The notes: a model not told the origin generated them from the sequence alone. DNA of 64,000 bases from Lineus longissimus (GCF_910592395.1 NC_088320.1:4526001-4590000), one strand, 5' to 3'. Shown: positions 38,101 to 50,813, counted from the stretch's first letter. Numbers and translations are program-made.

Positions 38101-39334
38101 GCTGCAGTATTGTTTTGAGGTCATTTTCTACGAGAGAGCTATTAACAAATTTCAATATATATCCATTCAAAGATAAGTTATAACCCATTCTTCTTCATTA
38201 AATGATGGTGTGCCTTTTGTCTCACATTGACAAAATCCTTTTCCTTATTCCTCCAACAGGTGAACCTCAAGTTTGGAACTTGGCACCATATACAGCTAAG
38301 GATTTCACGATGCGTAGTCTGGCTGATAGGATAAAGGATCTCACTAACCTTGTATGGTTATACCCAGAGCGACCCAAGGAAACCGTTTTTGGCAAATACT
38401 GGACAACAGGCCCAGGTAAGATTAGGATTCTAGTTCCTGAAAATGATTATTCCTCTTGCGAGTTGAAGCATTGGAGGTTATGTTAGACACCATACCTGGG
38501 TTAATGGAACAGTGGTGAGTCTCTTCTGAAAAAGTAATGTTTGAAATATGAATTGGGATCCAGTCAACCTAATTAACCCAGGCAGCAGTGCTGTGGGTAA
38601 GTCTGCACCTGTCTTTAATTCAACTAACCATTCACCTAATTCAACAAGCCATTCATGTTTTCAGAGGGCAAAAGCAAGTCCAAGCATGGCGGTTACGTCG
38701 GTTCAGTACTTAAAGACACTATACCTGAGTTAATGGAACGGCCCGCGGCACCAATGGCATGCTACGATCAGGCGCAGTCACCTCTCAACATCCAACCGCT
38801 ATCGCCCGCCAGCAGTACGATGTCACAGTCGCAGTATGATCCCTCGTGTATGGGTGCAGGACATGGGTAAGCAGGCGAGATATCTCAACATTCCTCAATA
38901 CAAGATCTGACGTTAAGGAAAGCTCATGAAATAAAGAAAAGGGGTTGATTGTTCAAAGCTTTGCTATCTTGTTTGGCAGTTCCTAAACCACCGTTATCTT
39001 AGCGTACTGTCAAGTTTACTCTGTTAGGCTTCTTTGCGGGTCTGCTACCACTAAGAAGCGGAACCTCAAGGCCTCTATTTTCAGACCATTAAAGGATTTT
39101 GGAGCTTTTTAGTTGCACACCTACTGTGGAACGAACGTCCTTGACAATTTTGTTTCGGCTGCATGCCTTAAAAAGGTTTAGAGTTTTGTCCCTTCAACAA
39201 ATATATTTCCGTCTTGCAGGGTTGTTGACATGGATGATGACATCGACACCATCCTTAATGGAATGGATTACGGAGCAGACGATATCAGCTCGATCAACGT
39301 CAACGCTCTCCTGGAGAACTTCAACCGGCCATGA
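32147..39334 (+). CDS. STAT5-like: STAT5-like signal transducer and activator of transcription (CDS 32183-39334)
   Basis: Coding exons: 32183-32310, 32432-32588, 32851-33030, 34062-34143, 34369-34502, 34762-34919, 35140-35301, 35794-35928, 36124-36259, 36540-36662, 36941-37033, 37343-37478, 37680-37830, 37940-38082, 38260-38415, 38665-38866, 39220-39334; 796 residues, all GT-AG, frame kept. The first exon probably begins after an acceptor at 32146, with 36 nt of 5' UTR. Domains: N-terminal domain 1-135 ([15 protein letters not shown], close to STAT5), coiled coil to about 334, DNA-binding region to about 480 ([27 protein letters not shown]), linker, SH2 about 590-690 with Arg618, phosphotyrosine Tyr702, and a short acidic tail. 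STATs dimerise after JAK phosphorylation and enter the nucleus. The match to vertebrate STAT5A/B is much closer than to STAT1-4. The same-strand neighbour downstream is NAB. Confidence 0.96.
33031..34061 (+). other. STAT intron 3 (about 1.0 kb)
   Basis: Holds repeated acatgta/tacatgta palindromic strings near 33112-33170 and 33714-33727. Nothing else was recognised. Confidence 0.6.
37940..38696 (+). other. STAT SH2 core and activating tyrosine
   Basis: [19 protein letters not shown] carries the phosphotyrosine-binding Arg618 (codon 38016-38018). Tyr702 (codon 38694-38696) lies in [16 protein letters not shown], the counterpart of STAT5 GYVKPQIKQVVPEF. Both elements needed for reciprocal SH2-pTyr dimerisation are intact. 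Confidence 0.93.
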
Positions 39335-39716
39335 ACGCTTTTCATAGGATATTCAGCCACCCAGAGCCCTGAAATATAACAAAAAAAACCGTCATCACAA
39401 AGTTACCTGCAGTGGTCTCTGGGGTAGACTTTTCAGCTTGCCATACAGATATTTGACTGTTTAAATTGAAGGTTAACCTCGAAATAGATTTGTGGGTGAA
39501 ACAAACTCTAAATTGTTTACGAAGATATTGTGCGAAGATGAATAAGTTATGTGGCGTTGCATCTTTTGGGACGATGATTTTATGATGTGGTTGTATCCAT
39601 AGCCAGGCTTTGTTGATTCTTATCATGAAGTTCTTCGGCATTGATCAGTTGTTAGTTTTTAAAGGGAATTTCCCCTCAAGTGCAATTTTGGTGTTGTTTT
39701 CATCGTCGGGTGTATA

Positions 39717-39722
39717 AATAAA
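39717..39722 (+). terminator. STAT candidate poly(A) signal
   Basis: AATAAA followed by an A-rich stretch, 383 nt after the stop codon. Confidence 0.5.
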
Positions 39723-40498
39723 AAAATTGAAAAGCTGTTTGCATGATTATCATAAAAAATGTTTTAAGTGAGATGTCTAAATTTTATTGAATCTAATTCA
39801 CCACCATTTCTTTTCTTAGTATTCTTTTGCATCCTACCTTGCCTGATCTAATCAAGTGTAAAAGATTACCCCCAGGGGCCCATTAACTTATGCTGAGAGA
39901 AAAGATGAAAGTTTTCATTTGAGGGGAAATCACTGAGATCTCTGAAATCTATACAGGTATGTTGGAAAAATAGAGAAACTTGAAGACAGTGAGAACCATC
40001 TTGAAAACTTTCACCTTTTTCCGCAGACTAATTTGGGCCCTTTGATTCTGTCAAGCTGAAATGTATCTAATGTAAATTTGTATACATTCTCACCATTTTA
40101 TAAGTAACTTGTAGATTTGTACTATCTTATTCTTAGACTTCTATGTTTAAATGAAACTATTTCCCTTCATACATGTACTTTTTATTTGTCTTCTATTACC
40201 GTACTATGATGCAAAGTCATGAGAGCTTGAAGTAATATTTTGAACGATGGGCTGCCTGATGTGGGTTTTTGTTAGGTCACAAGACTAATTTTGATAATAT
40301 GCTGGATTTACAATGTAGCTCCAGTTGTTGAGTTTTTGATGTTGTGCCGGTATACGTGAGTTGTTTTGTAGTCTGGGGATATCTTGATTGTGTTCAGCAT
40401 GTCTTACTGCTTATTTCTATAGTTGGTAAATATGGCCTGAAATGCTTGATTTTGGCTTGGGTTTTCCTGCAGGTTTCAAGTCCTCTGAAAAGGATACA

Positions 40499-40667
40499 CA
40501 GTAAAGCCTCCCTATTAAGGTCACCCCAGGGATTGTCAAGTACTGTCTTCAATAGAAGAGAGGTTAAGAGGTCAAATTGGATGGAAAGTGCCAATTTAGA
40601 ACAAAATCCAGTGTCAATAAAAGTGAGGGTTTCCTTAACAGGCAGGGATTCCAGGAAACATAGTACA
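40499..40667. mobile_element. MITE-like copy, CAGTnnAACCTC family
   Basis: Starts cagtaaagcctccctattaagg and ends with a degraded inverse form (cttaacaggcagggattcc). Related copies lie at 52180-52351, 53744-53920 and 63733-63800. Lies in the STAT 3' flank. Confidence 0.5.
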
Positions 40668-41579
40668 TGTATGAAATATTTATATTATCAAACTGTGCTT
40701 GAATATCGGGATGCATTTTAAGATTTGTCATTTTTCTTTCAGACTGCAAAATGACTTTGTAACACCCCAAAGTGTTGTATGTTTATGATAGATACATATT
40801 TACTTTATAAGGCAGACTGTGTTATGCCATTGAATGTTGTTGTGTTCTCGTGCAAGTATCTTTACTACTGCTGCTAAGCTGTTTTTGCACATTGTAAGTT
40901 AGTTGCTAAAAACTATCAGGGACTATCTTGTGCCATTGTCAATTATATGCCGAGTAACATGGGAGTAATTCAGCCAAGAGTGACTTGCTAAAGGTTTTCA
41001 AAGTGGTCAGTTATATACCGAATTCTGCTTCTTCAGTGATTGTTTTCTCCAAAGGAGCGTGGTGTTGAATATGCACACACAGTGTACATTTCTGTATTAA
41101 AAGAGCAAAATATGGTAATGAAAAATACTTAATATTCATTGAAAAGAACGTAAATATACCCCAGATAATCTGCTCTCTCTTCAAAAACTGTTTCTTTTAA
41201 TATTTTTGTATAAAATGTATGTTGTATAATAAGTGTAGATAGTTAGATGTAGCTAAATCATTGTTTGCTTTAACCAAGAAAGGATGGATATTGGTGGTAT
41301 TATGACTGACTATTGGCATCACTTGGTGTAAGACTAGAGAAAGGAAATGGGTCTAGTTAAACCACAAGTTAACTTGTACCCTTCAGCAAAGACGTGTATT
41401 ATTCGCTTAGTGTCCCTGAAAATAAATATCAACAGTTTGATAAGATAAGAATCTCTACGTGATTGTCCTGTGGCTTAGTATTAATATATAAATAGTACAG
41501 TGACACTATACAGTGTGTTCCAAAAAATTTTGATTGTTTGATTTCCCTCTCATAAATTCAGATGTGAAAAACACATACT

Positions 41580-41724
41580 ATAGATCCATGCACTTGATTG
41601 GGAACAACGTTTACATAATGTGGTGTTGATCGTCGTCACGTCACCATGCAGTTTTACATCAGTGTAACGTGACGTGACGCGAAGTCTTCGTAAACGTTAT
41701 TCCCAATCAAGTGCATCGATCTAT
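41580..41724. mobile_element. Snapback element with 35-bp inverted ends
   Basis: Arms 41580-41614 and 41690-41724 are inverted copies with about two mismatches (gcacttgattggga / tcccaatcaagtgc). The interior is itself partly palindromic (gtcacgtcac / gtgacgtgac), so the whole 145 bp can fold on itself. Confidence 0.85.
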
Positions 41725-42772
41725 TGTTAATAGTAACTTGACGTCGACATCATTACCAGCCATTAGTTTATTAGAGTCTTGCTTGCACATTCTATAAGTG
41801 ATATTAATTTCCATCCTTTGAGGGTTAATACAGGGCATTTGACCCCTTGCTATCATTAATGTATACACATACCTTATCATGTACAAGTTCATATCAAAAC
41901 TGTCATGTATAGCCAGTATCAGTAAAATCATAGTGTATTTTAAACCTCATGACGTTGTTGATGAATCATGTATAGTTGACTTGAAACACAATCAGTGGAC
42001 TCAAGAGGCTGAAGAGCCAGGTCAAATTTAGTAAACTGCTGCGGTTGTTACTGTAATGGTAACACGGTGGTCACATCAGCACCATCCCGAGATACAGATT
42101 TTTGATACTACTACATCGTTTGTATAAATACGATTGAAATATCGAGAGGCGGAGTATATTTAATAAAACCAGTCGACCGTGCCATGCCGCCTTGCGTTGA
42201 AGCAGACATCAGAAAGGCATCGAAAACGAGGCTCATTTTAGTTCTGCCGCTTGTTAAGAGATGGCAAAACTGGTAATTGCGAGTTACTGGATCCGCGCGT
42301 CACAAAACATATTTTCAATACGAATCTTGTTCAGGTTGTGGGTAATATATATGGGATCTTAGATTAAAAAGGGGGTCGGCATACTCCATCCAGGAACTTT
42401 GATGAGCAGCACAAAGTGACTGTAATTGCACCCGGGTTTGGTGGCTAGTTGGCGCCAAATTATTATAGGCCTACCACCGGCTGCCCTCTCGCATCTTCAC
42501 CACCAAGGTTTTTGCATCATACATCATACAGATTTATATTCAAGATTTAAAGGGAGTATAATACCATGGGGGTCAGCCGGGTGCTTCTTGCTGCGTCCGT
42601 TATCTGGTTGTACTATGGTCGTGCGAATAATTTGACCCGCATTCCTCCACTAATAACCCGTGAGCGTTCAATATACCCTACCCGGCTGACTTATTTCGAG
42701 TCGATTAATTTTGCACTATGTTTCGTGAGAGAGAGGAAAAAAATCGATATCGCCCCTACCCCGGCACACTGT

Positions 42773-43268
42773 GTGCAAGTGTCTAAGGGGACTGGATCGG
42801 GCCTGCAGCGGTCCCGTGACAATGGAAAATCGATACAATAGTTTGCCATGTATAATATACTGGGTTAGGTCATGCCCGGTACTATATCGGCCTATAGATA
42901 GTCTTGATAATGACCCATACATGTGTGGTATTCTCACAGACTGCCCACACCCTTCTATCACGCCTGCACTATGCTTTTTACACACATCCCGCGGCGTGTG
43001 ACAGTAACCACTGGCTTGCGAGTGTATCCACGCTGTGACGAGCGGCGAGTGTCGAATGTACGATTTAAAAAAGGCACTCCAGCAGGGAATATATAGGACT
43101 ACAGCTAACAAATAGCCGTATATATATAACTGGGAATAGATGGAGATAATCATGATAGACCGTATGAAAAGGGAAATGTGATAAATTTTAAAGGTGGGAA
43201 AATTCTGAGAAAGTTCAGAAATCACATGCGCGTCATGGGCCCGATCCAGTCCCCTTAGACACTTGCAC
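42773..43268. mobile_element. Nonautonomous DNA element with 31-bp perfect inverted ends
   Basis: gtgcaagtgtctaagggg... at 42773-42803 returns as its exact reverse complement at 43238-43268, enclosing about 434 bp. A 169-codon minus-strand frame covers much of it but resembles no transposase. No clear target-site duplication is visible. Confidence 0.75.
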
Positions 43269-43308
43269 TATGATACGACAAGTCGTAAGGGCCTATGATA
43301 CGACAAGT
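43269..43308. repeat. Direct repeat of tatgatacgacaagtc
   Basis: Two copies start at 43269 and 43293, directly beside the right inverted end of the element at 42773-43268. Confidence 0.7.
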
Positions 43309-43975
43309 CTTTAAGGAAACCATTAAAGGGCTCCACCCCCGGAGCTACAGGCCATTGCATTATTGACCCATTGGGGGAAGGAAATTGACCTCCCCTACTC
43401 ACATATAATGGTTGCACGCAACAAGGTTTGAAAGCAATGATCAATATAAAAATGCCATATCATGGTTTGCTGACTGAACATTACCACTCTCCTCAGGGTG
43501 AGCCACGCGTCACAATAATACTAAGCCAGCCTTACCCACAGTTGACTTTGGCACGTGGGGGGAGGAACGTCCAATCACCGCCCAGCGAACTGACGTCACA
43601 AGATGATAATTACCCATATTTGGATCTGATCCAATGCCGTCCCCCACCCACAGCCTTTGGAGTTTCTAGGGCCGGGCTAGTGAACGTACTACATTGAGGC
43701 TCGGCGTTTCTGGACTTGATATTGATATTGATATACTAGTATACATGTAAGTCGGTGGTAAGTAAGCGTTTATTCATACTTGGCATGTGCTGTATTCAGC
43801 AGTGGCGGCACTGACTAGTGCCAGCACGTGGTGTCACTGTTCGATAATCTTTATGTTAAATGTACATAGGCTTATGATGGTAATTCCCTACGCTGAGGAC
43901 CAGGCAGATAGCCTATATCCGATCATACCGATATACATTGTATATATAGGCTGTATAAGGCTGACATGCTTAGTC

Positions 43976-44017
43976 TGCTGTTTAGGTGGGGTGGTCTGCT
44001 GTTTAGGTGGGGTGGTC
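43976..44017. repeat. 21-bp tandem duplication
   Basis: ctgctgtttaggtggggtggt occurs twice in a row. Confidence 0.85.
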
Positions 44018-45567
44018 ATAGTTGTGAGAGGTGGGAGATATCTGAATCTGTCGTTACAAAAGTCTTTTACATCTTGCATTTGGGGCTGACTTTGTCACAT
44101 GGTATGTTGGTGTGGAGGGAAGGGCCCGAAAGGATGTTCCCGGTGCAAGCCCAGCAAAATTTTTATCAGCTCAGTAAGCCCAGGCCTTGAGCTGTGTAGC
44201 TTTTTGGTCATGGACCCTTGGGAGGGCAGTTACCCCCTGTCCCCCAACCCCTCCAGCTATTGCCATATCAGGGCTGTATCTAACTTTTTGGCCCCAGGGG
44301 GCAAAAGGTGCTCTGGGAAAGAGGGGGCGGGCATGGAAAACATGTTTTGCAGATACATACAGATGGCATTAGCTAAATGCAGCCCTGCTTGTTGTGCATG
44401 TGTATTGTGGTATATACAGGTTTGTGTATTTGTACTTCAATGGCTTGACCAGGAACTAATGTTATACCCTGGGGATTTTGTCATAAGTAAATCAGCAAGG
44501 TTGGTTTTGAGTCATTTTTTTCAGTTTCTAGGGTGATGATTGTGTTATGTAACAGGTGTCTCATCCCACAATGCATTGCAAATATCGTCTGCTAGGAACT
44601 AGATCAGAGGATCGAGAAAAAGACTGACAAATATTTGCATGGGGGGGGGGGGGATGAGGGTTGTGCCAAGTTTACAACAATTCAATGGTTTTTGTGCAGG
44701 GCCATTCTCTATTTTCCCTTCACATCTGTCTGCCTGGCCCTGGCATTGCTACAAGGGGAGGAGCAAGTGAATGAATTACCCTAATGGTAGTGGTAAGAGT
44801 GGCTAGTTAGGCCATCTTCAAGTTACTAGTGTACACAGTAAGGGCCCTTGGTCATGTCAGACTCAGGACTAAATATATCCCTCGTACAAGCGTGATTCAT
44901 TTCGACCAACTATGATGTGGGAGACCCCAGCGACTTTTGGTAACATTGTCTGGCCTGCCTAGCTGCCGCCTATATTGTGCCGTTAAGTTGTTGAAGAGTT
45001 CCAAGTTCAAAATAAAGAAGATTCAAGGCCAGTTTTGTTGATGAACTGAACTAGAAGTACTGGATCAATGCTGAGGCCTGCACTGTGGGAACCCGCAGGC
45101 TTGATATTACCACAGATATGGACCTAGCCCGAGACTCCAAATGTCCTGGGAAAACTTCACTGGCACTGCGTTAGAATGGCATAAGTAGCATAAGTATGTA
45201 AATGTAGGAAGGGCGATGCCATGTGTGCATGTACAGGCCGTTCTCATACATAGAACAATCCATAAAAACACTGGGAGCCCATAATATCAGGCCAGCATGC
45301 CGCAACAATGATTAGGTTATTAATTTATGGAGTGAGGCATATTTTATGTGGGGTCCGGGCACTAATTATAGGGTGATCATGGTAGGCAGTTTTTATAGGT
45401 TTTGTTCAATGTGTCGAATTTGTCGAGACATGTAGGACACTTTTTTCTTGTATTTCACCCCCCCCCCCCCCGAGATTGAGGGGAGGGGGCAACGGAAAAC
45501 TTCTCAGAGCAAGGCAATCTTGTCTATGCCCCCCCCCCCCAACCAATCAGCCCATTCATTTCTGAAA

Positions 45568-45740
45568 TTGGTGTAGCGGTGGCATCATTCCTGCTGGCCA
45601 GGGTAGAGGGAATTTCACTTGAGCACAGACGGCAGAGTGCCTTGTAATCCAGGAGTCCCAGGTTCAAACCCTGTCTGGAACTTGGTGTTTCCTCTACACG
45701 GTTCTGTGAATAGAAAGGACTTCTGCACTCATCTGGCATA
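45568..45740 (+). mobile_element. tRNA-derived SINE-like element
   Basis: B box GGTTCAAACCC (45661-45671) follows a segment resembling the anticodon arm of tRNA-Thr (CCTTGTAATCCAGG). The cloverleaf is incomplete. C-rich homopolymers lie upstream. Probably a short retroelement or tRNA relic. Confidence 0.4.
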
Positions 45741-47710
45741 CCAATTCAGGGCTCTAAAAAGCACGAAGTTCAGGTTTGTTGTTTACACAGGCCAATGCTA
45801 GTTTACCCTACCCCCAGTCAGGTTACCTTGGAGGTGTTGTTCTGGGTAGGCCTACACAACCATATCCGTACGGTATGGTGCAATATGAATTACCGGTGCA
45901 ATATAGGCCTATTGGTAAACCCAGGCTTGACCCCACTGCATATTACACCACTTGTGGGTTGGCTGGGCTCCAGGTGGTCCCATGGCCTGTGCAACCCCGG
46001 GGATAATCACCGAGTCATAAAAAGGTCACTAGACCTGAGTAGACCCATGGGGTCATGTAAAGTGTAGGCCTAGACCAACTAAGCAATTACATGTATGTTT
46101 AGCCTGGATTTACCCCTATGCCTGAGCATACCGTACATAGGCCCTAGACCAGCAGGTTTTTATAATGTATGTATGTATGTGGGTACCTGGGTCTGCTGCG
46201 AACAGGTGTGGAGAGCATTTGAGGTGGGTCAGGGGAAGCGCCAGCGTGCATAGGGGAGCTAGTCCACTCGCCAGCAGCTTCCACTGAGATAGTCCATGTG
46301 TCACGGCCAGGTCAGTCTTCAGTGGGGAAAGTCTGTTTTACATTGTTCTACATTTCAGGCAGTGTCTGGGAGAGAGGATATCTGCTCCCACCAAGCCTGT
46401 GTTAGGGAGAGGCCATCGATCTTTGCCAATACCACCAGTAAGCCAAGGCCAAGGCAGAACTATAGTCTTTCGGGAGGGTCAGAGTAAATAATGAGGTAGG
46501 TTGAAAGTTGGAACCTTTTTGGCTTGTCAATTTCACGGATTTGTGTTTTGTGAATTACAAGGATTGCGAGAAATTTTCATATTTTTATTTCAATTCTTCC
46601 TACAATACACGTCTCTAGACAGATTTCATTGCTGCTTGGGGAGGCAAGTTTATAAGTAATGGGTGCATGGGCTAGGTTATATATGCCTAGGATTAGATGC
46701 CTCTGCATGAACTATACTATCGAAGGTAACAGGTGTGTTGAGGTGGGTCGACAGGAATGCCAGCCAGGAGTTGGCAGTCACATACTTCACTATCAGCCCA
46801 GGGATTCAGAAGCATGGCAAAACCAACGAGGCTGGAGAAAGTTAAAAAGGGACCTTAAAATGTCTCTCATGACATTTTGATAAGGTGCACCTGGAAGCTA
46901 GTTCACTTCTTCTTGCTGCAGTACTGAAAAAAACAGAAGTTTTTGTTGTATGCATATTCTGGGTTAAGCCGGTAACGCGGGTGCCAGGCAGGCCTCATGA
47001 TCATGTCATGATCTCATGCTAGTACGTGCGCTCACATGACAAGAACTGTCTCACCGGTTTCCCTATCTTGGGACTGTCCATGACCACCAATTTATATCCT
47101 CATCCGAACGGGATATGTTAGAATAGAATTTGATCCCACCGCAAATGTTGGTACCGGGATTATCTGTTTTTTAAAAACTGACTCAATATCTGTATGAACA
47201 GGACTTCAGGCCCCCCCCAAACATTGTTCAGATGCTTCTAGCACCAATATTCTAAGGAATTCTCTCTTAAAGCTACTTTCCTACAAGCAATTCAATGCGC
47301 CTTCCTGTCGGTATCAAAGTAATTGATGCATTATCAAGTCGTACGCAAGTTTCTGAATGAAACCCTGTTGCAGACCCTCCTGTCCACATGTTCATCAAGC
47401 CAAATCTAGCCAACTGATTTGCGCCAGAATGAGGAAGATCATTTTCACCGCCCGAGAAAATGTAAAAAGTAGGCTGATAAATGGCTGGTCGTGGGATATC
47501 CCCTTTAATCTAAGGAGCATGCAATTAATACTGACATGATTTAAGCTTCCTGGTATTATTGAGTTCAAGGTTTTAATTGGTGCGTGATTATAATTGAATT
47601 CTTGTCTGGTCATGAACTTCCTGTGTCTATCACGCTCTCCCAACTGACTCAGAAATGGTTCAATGTTATGGTACTTCATGTAAAGGCAGTTCATGTCTTG
47701 ATTCCTTCTA

Positions 47711-47912
47711 TACACTGGCAAAAATTTCATCATAGAATCTATGATGGCCATAAATTACATCATAGCCCAGATTCTATAACGGATTACATCTATGATGGGC
47801 ACATGGTAGATCTGGCCATGTTTTTTCCATCTTAGATCCCATGATGGTTGTTTTCCGTCATAGAATATATGAAAGGCCGTCAAAGAATCTCCAAAATACT
47901 TTTGACTGTGTA
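47711..47912. mobile_element. MITE with tacactggcaaaa ends
   Basis: The left end tacactggcaaaaa (47711) and right end ttttgactgtgta (to 47912) are near-perfect inverted copies, with TA dinucleotides outside both ends. The interior contains repeated catagaatctatgatgg palindromes. The TA flanks suggest a Tc1/mariner-type origin. Confidence 0.65.
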
Positions 47913-48782
47913 TAATATAGCAGTATACAGTATCTCTGCCGCTTCTACTTCGGAAACGTCTATTTGAGGAGATGCTAATTTACGCTTAATCCAGCTGATT
48001 GAACGCCAGTCACTGGATCATCATTGGTATGGTGCATAAACAGAAATGATATGCAGCATTACTTTTTAGCAGCAGACGCGGCAAACAACGTCATTGATTT
48101 ATATTCACAGCTTGTTTGATTTCATTTCGACCAACGCGACCTGTTACGCACGTACCTGAGCCGTATGATTTAGATTTTATTTAGCCTACGCAACATAGGA
48201 CTTTTCAGAACATCATCGAGTTCTTTGAAGTGTGCCACTCTCTAATATCAGAGGGAAGAAAGAAATGAGCATTCTCTTAAAATACATTAGTAACAATGGC
48301 GTCTCCCGCGTTCCTGTTTTTTATGATATCGTTGTTTGCTTTATTCTCGCTCGCTTCATGTCATGCTAGATTTTTTTTGGCTCAAGGCAGCGCTGTGTGA
48401 AAAAGGTTAGAACAGGCTCCTGGGGAAAGCTAGCTTTCCTATCTAATCATGTTTCATGCTAACTAGGAGTGAAAATTCTGTAATCATGTGCGCAACGTTG
48501 TGCGTACTTTTCATTCAAGTTGTGTTGAAAATGCAAGATGTTTTTCCACGGTGCTTGAACTTTTATTCCGATGCACTGTATAGAATATCATAAATGAATT
48601 TCAAGTTCAAAAAGGGTGAAACATGTTACAGGTTTCAGGCTAACTAGACGTGGGATATGTTGACAGAACAGGGAGAGGAAATACAGTTGATGCTTGGTTA
48701 ATTGGTGACTTTCAGATATTTGGCAATCGCGACCATGTTTGAAAAAGGAGGGGCAAGGTTTTCCCCAAGGGAGCATGCATGA

Positions 48783-49063
48783 AAAGTCCTTTTGAGGATA
48801 AGTCACTTTGATTGAAGAAAAGTCCCTTTGGCAGAGGAAAAATCCCTTTGCTAGAAGAAAAAAATCCCTTTAGCAGAGGAAAAGTCACTTTGGTAGAGGA
48901 AAGTCACTTTGGTAGAGGAAAAGTCCCATTGGTAAAGGAAAAGTCCCTTTGGTAGAGGAAAAGATCATTTTGGTAGAGGAAAAGTTCCTTTGGTAAAGGA
49001 AAAGTCCCTTTGGTAGAGAAAAGATCACTTGGTATAGGGTGTGTCTCTTCAGTAAAGGAAAAG
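48783..49063. repeat. About 20-bp minisatellite
   Basis: Some 14 degenerate copies of aaaagtccctttggtagagg. The reverse strand stays open through it (LPKGLFLY-type peptide), which is a repeat artefact. Confidence 0.88.
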
Positions 49064-50321
49064 CCCTTGTAAGGACATGTGTCAAGTGTGTATGTTACCA
49101 AAAACTATATATTTGTGTCTTCTCTATGAAACTTCTGTCTAAAAGCATCAATGGTTGTGAGGGGAAAAAATATTCAGGTATGGAGTTTGAAAGTCCGCCA
49201 AACAAGGGATTTAGTCGATGTGCCCTATATCACCAAGAGCAAAGGTCTGTAACCGAAGAGAGACACACAAACTACCTGAAATCCATTTTTAACATTCTGC
49301 CCATAGAACCATGGATATATCATACATATCCACAGATTCTTTGGTCTATTGAGACTTCAAAAGAAACGGTATATATTTCGATGCGAAAGCGACAGCAAAT
49401 TATATACAGCTTCTCTCAAAGATACAGTGACACACCGTCAACATCAAATGAACTCGGGGTGAATAGGAAAAGTAGATTTTCGCATTTGTTGCTGAAAACG
49501 TCTGGTCTTATGTTAGTATTTCAATAGATAGGTTAATTTTGTTCAATAGAATTGTGTGGTTTGTCTTTTATTTGTTCTACACACAAAGGAAGATGTTCTT
49601 TTTCATTTTGTGTATTGATCGTTTGCTGTGAGTCTGTGTTATCATTTGGGAAGTTCCAAAACGCGAGATGCGCCATATTCAATATTTTGGACTGGGCATT
49701 CCCCATATGTTGACTGATGTGCCCTTCAAATTTTCACGCATTCGGGCCAACAGAAAAGTTTTATGACAAAAAATATTTGCACCTAGGTAGGAGAGACCTT
49801 TATAAGGGACTTACTGTAAACTGGTTCCTACCTATAGTCTCCCTGTAGACGAAATGAAACTAGCCCCTCTCTTGATATCCGTTCCCTTATCCCAAATACT
49901 GTATGATCACTTCTAAGAGGTCAGCAAGCAGGCCTGTGACTTGCATGCATGTCATAGGCCCGATCACTGATCTCATAGCAAGCATTTTACGGTACACCCA
50001 GTCCTTCCGTGGCCTTGTCTATTCTACCTTTAAAACAACATGCTTAGTTGAGCACCATACTCCGAACAAGAAAAGTGCCATAATCCCTGTCAAAAAACCA
50101 ACAGATTTCACCTTATTACAGAATATCATCTTGCCTTTTATTTCTGCTCATTTTTGCACGACTATTGTAATGTACCCATATCACGTTTGCCCTGGGAATA
50201 TATAAAAATAGGAACTTGCAAATCGTAGCGTCGTATCTCCGCGTAAAAACATGCATTATATTTGCGTCATTCTTTGCGAAAAAGCGACCTATTGCGTTAT
50301 GCTGAATTTTTCTGGATACTG

Positions 50322-50487
50322 TCAAAAAGATGTTGCATTGTGTTATATTATGTTTCGCCGGACAGTGCACAAAAACGTGACTCCATCATTTTTCCACGAA
50401 ACATTCAAAAAGACGTTCTGTTGTGCGATATTCTGTTTCGCATGGACACGGCACAAAAACAGGATTCCATTATTGTTCATTGTCTCT
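50322..50487. repeat. 83-bp tandem repeat, two units and a partial third
   Basis: Units start at 50322 and 50405 with tcaaaaagaYgtt, share cacaaaaac and tttcg blocks, and are about 70% alike by eye. A diverged shorter unit precedes them from about 50277. Confidence 0.7.
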
Positions 50488-50806
50488 GCTTACCGAAAAA
50501 CGTTGTTATTTCTCCGCGGCGTAAAAAATGAAAACGATTCACGGAGAATTTTTCTCACTGGTCACTTTGTCCCCAGGTTCTGTTTCATTGGGTATCTGGT
50601 AAAATTAGTCCTCTCGTCTTCGTGTGCACTTTGGTAACTGACCATCGGGTTTTTTCTGCTACAGGAATTCTCTTCCCAGCTTCCTTCATGTACGTTCCTA
50701 TAACCTGGCCAGTTACATCATACATAAAGGTTATAAATTGGGTCGATAAAATGGAGGGGATATTCTCGTATTCTCATCAGCAATCGGCATCTAATTAAAA
50801 AAAGAG

Positions 50807-50813
50807 TATATAG
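50807..50813 (+). promoter_or_regulatory. Possible NAB TATA box
   Basis: TATATAG, 285 bp upstream of the NAB ATG, would predict a start site near 50838 and an unspliced 5' UTR of about 260 nt. Weak single-motif evidence. Confidence 0.25.

Larger units (their letters stand above)
39735..50800. other. STAT-NAB intergenic region
   Basis: About 11 kb with no convincing exon. It holds short inverted-repeat elements (40499, 41580, 42773, 47711), minisatellites (48783-49063, 50322-50487), a tRNA-like element (45568-45740) and long G or C homopolymers (44641-44653, about 45460-45472, 45530-45540). The longest frames (42716-43225 minus and 49039-49527 plus) show no family resemblance. Confidence 0.6.

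Noticed and set aside
42716-43225. 169-codon minus-strand frame
   Set aside because: Lies inside the inverted-repeat element, has no domain I recognise and no DDE or helix-turn-helix pattern.
49039-49527. 162-codon plus-strand frame
   Set aside because: Begins in the 20-bp minisatellite; the remainder has no recognisable domain and no splice or promoter context.
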